A model generated the notes under the pieces. The model was not told where the DNA came from. It saw only the letters and a program-made list of their open reading frames with translations, and searched no databases. This document shows, one piece after another, positions 6,609 to 6,843 of a stretch of DNA of 6,843 bases. Every line of letters begins with the position of its first letter. Positions within the stretch are counted from its first letter, which is position 1. Position numbers and translations under genes: made by a program. Source of the stretch: Verrucomicrobiota bacterium (GTDB lineage: Bacteria > Verrucomicrobiota > Verrucomicrobiia > Verrucomicrobiales > DEV007); assembly GCA_027618625.1 (NCBI GenBank), contig JAQCER010000186.1, positions 1 to 6,843 of the forward strand, given 5' to 3'.

Positions 6609-6843
6609 ATGCGCCGACACCGGGTTCCGGGTCGCGTACGGATCTCTCTTCCGATCACTCAGTGGTCGGCGATATCGCGAGCCCGGGGTGGGGACGACAG
6701 CGGGGCTATCGCTGGATTGCGAATGCTGGCCGTCAATTACTGGCACCCCCTTTATCTCTACCTTCGCAAGCGGGGCGAGGACCATGAGGATGCATCTGAT
6801 TCCGTGCAGGGTTTTTTGAGTTTGTTTTCAGCAGCGGCTTTCT
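6609..6843 (+). CDS. ECF-like RNA polymerase sigma factor, N-terminal part (3' partial)
   Basis: The frame stays open from a stop at 6582 to the right edge and gives 78 residues. From residue about 13 it matches the PVC-type ECF-like sigma factors: LPITQWSAISRARGGDD resembles the family 'FPxTxWSLI..A..GD' start. The segment YWHPLYLYLRKRGEDHEDASDSVQGFL (about residues 43-69) is sigma region 2, whose DAxDxxQxF helix contacts core polymerase. It would direct RNA polymerase to a specific promoter set. ATG 6609 is the only start in this frame before the conserved motif, though its Shine-Dalgarno is poor. The residues before LPITQW are unusually basic. The overlapping frame at 6554 reads like a more typical acidic, Ser-rich N-terminus, so a frameshift near 6640 is possible. 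In PVC genomes such sigma genes often sit next to a Ser/Thr protein kinase gene, which would lie beyond this window. Confidence 0.75.
   Translation, partial: MRRHRVPGRVRISLPITQWSAISRARGGDDSGAIAGLRMLAVNYWHPLYLYLRKRGEDHEDASDSVQGFLSLFSAAAF

Noticed and set aside
6554..6787. A 77-codon plus-strand frame as an independent small gene
   Set aside because: From about 6640 it overlaps the frame encoding recognisable sigma region 2. Its own second half (PGWGRQRGYRW...) has no family resemblance. At most its first part is the frameshifted N-terminus of the sigma factor.

Overview
The window looks like chromosome from a free-living PVC-superphylum bacterium, most likely Verrucomicrobiota and less likely Planctomycetota. 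This is inferred from protein style alone. The signs are a secreted sulfatase with HEAT-like repeats, a phosphodiesterase/alkaline-phosphatase-like enzyme carrying two LamG domains and ending in a Phe-Arg-Leu-Arg tail, and the start of a sigma factor of the 'ITQWS ... YWHPLYLYLRKRG' type. Codon use looks even across the genes. I see no insertion sequence, tRNA, rRNA or CRISPR array.

Layout. (1) Bases 1-2652, plus strand: the 3' part of a large extracytoplasmic alkaline-phosphatase-superfamily protein. Its 5' end lies outside the window. (2) Bases 2653-2837: a gene-free spacer with a 9-bp inverted repeat. (3) Bases 2838-4516, plus strand: a two-gene operon. A single-pass membrane-anchored protein of unknown function overlaps by ATGA with an ABC transporter ATPase, and no permease gene follows. 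(4) Bases 4540-6405, minus strand, convergent with the operon: a signal-peptide-bearing sulfatase with a non-canonical Cys-Ala-Val-Ala-Arg active-site motif and C-terminal HEAT-like repeats. (5) Bases 6406-6608: a divergent intergenic region with a 10-bp perfect palindrome. (6) Bases 6609-6843, plus strand: the N-terminal part of an ECF-like RNA polymerase sigma factor that runs off the right edge.

How the genes work together. The phosphatase-like enzyme and the sulfatase are both predicted to be exported hydrolases acting on extracellular esters, which suits the scavenging of sulfated or phosphorylated polymers. The two-gene operon probably energises export or another membrane process, with a transmembrane partner encoded elsewhere. 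The sigma factor could control a local regulon, but nothing in the window links it to the sulfatase beyond divergent orientation. I found no clearly new multi-gene system. The best candidates for follow-up are the permease-less ABC pair, the unusual sulfatase motif and the possibly frameshifted sigma-factor start.
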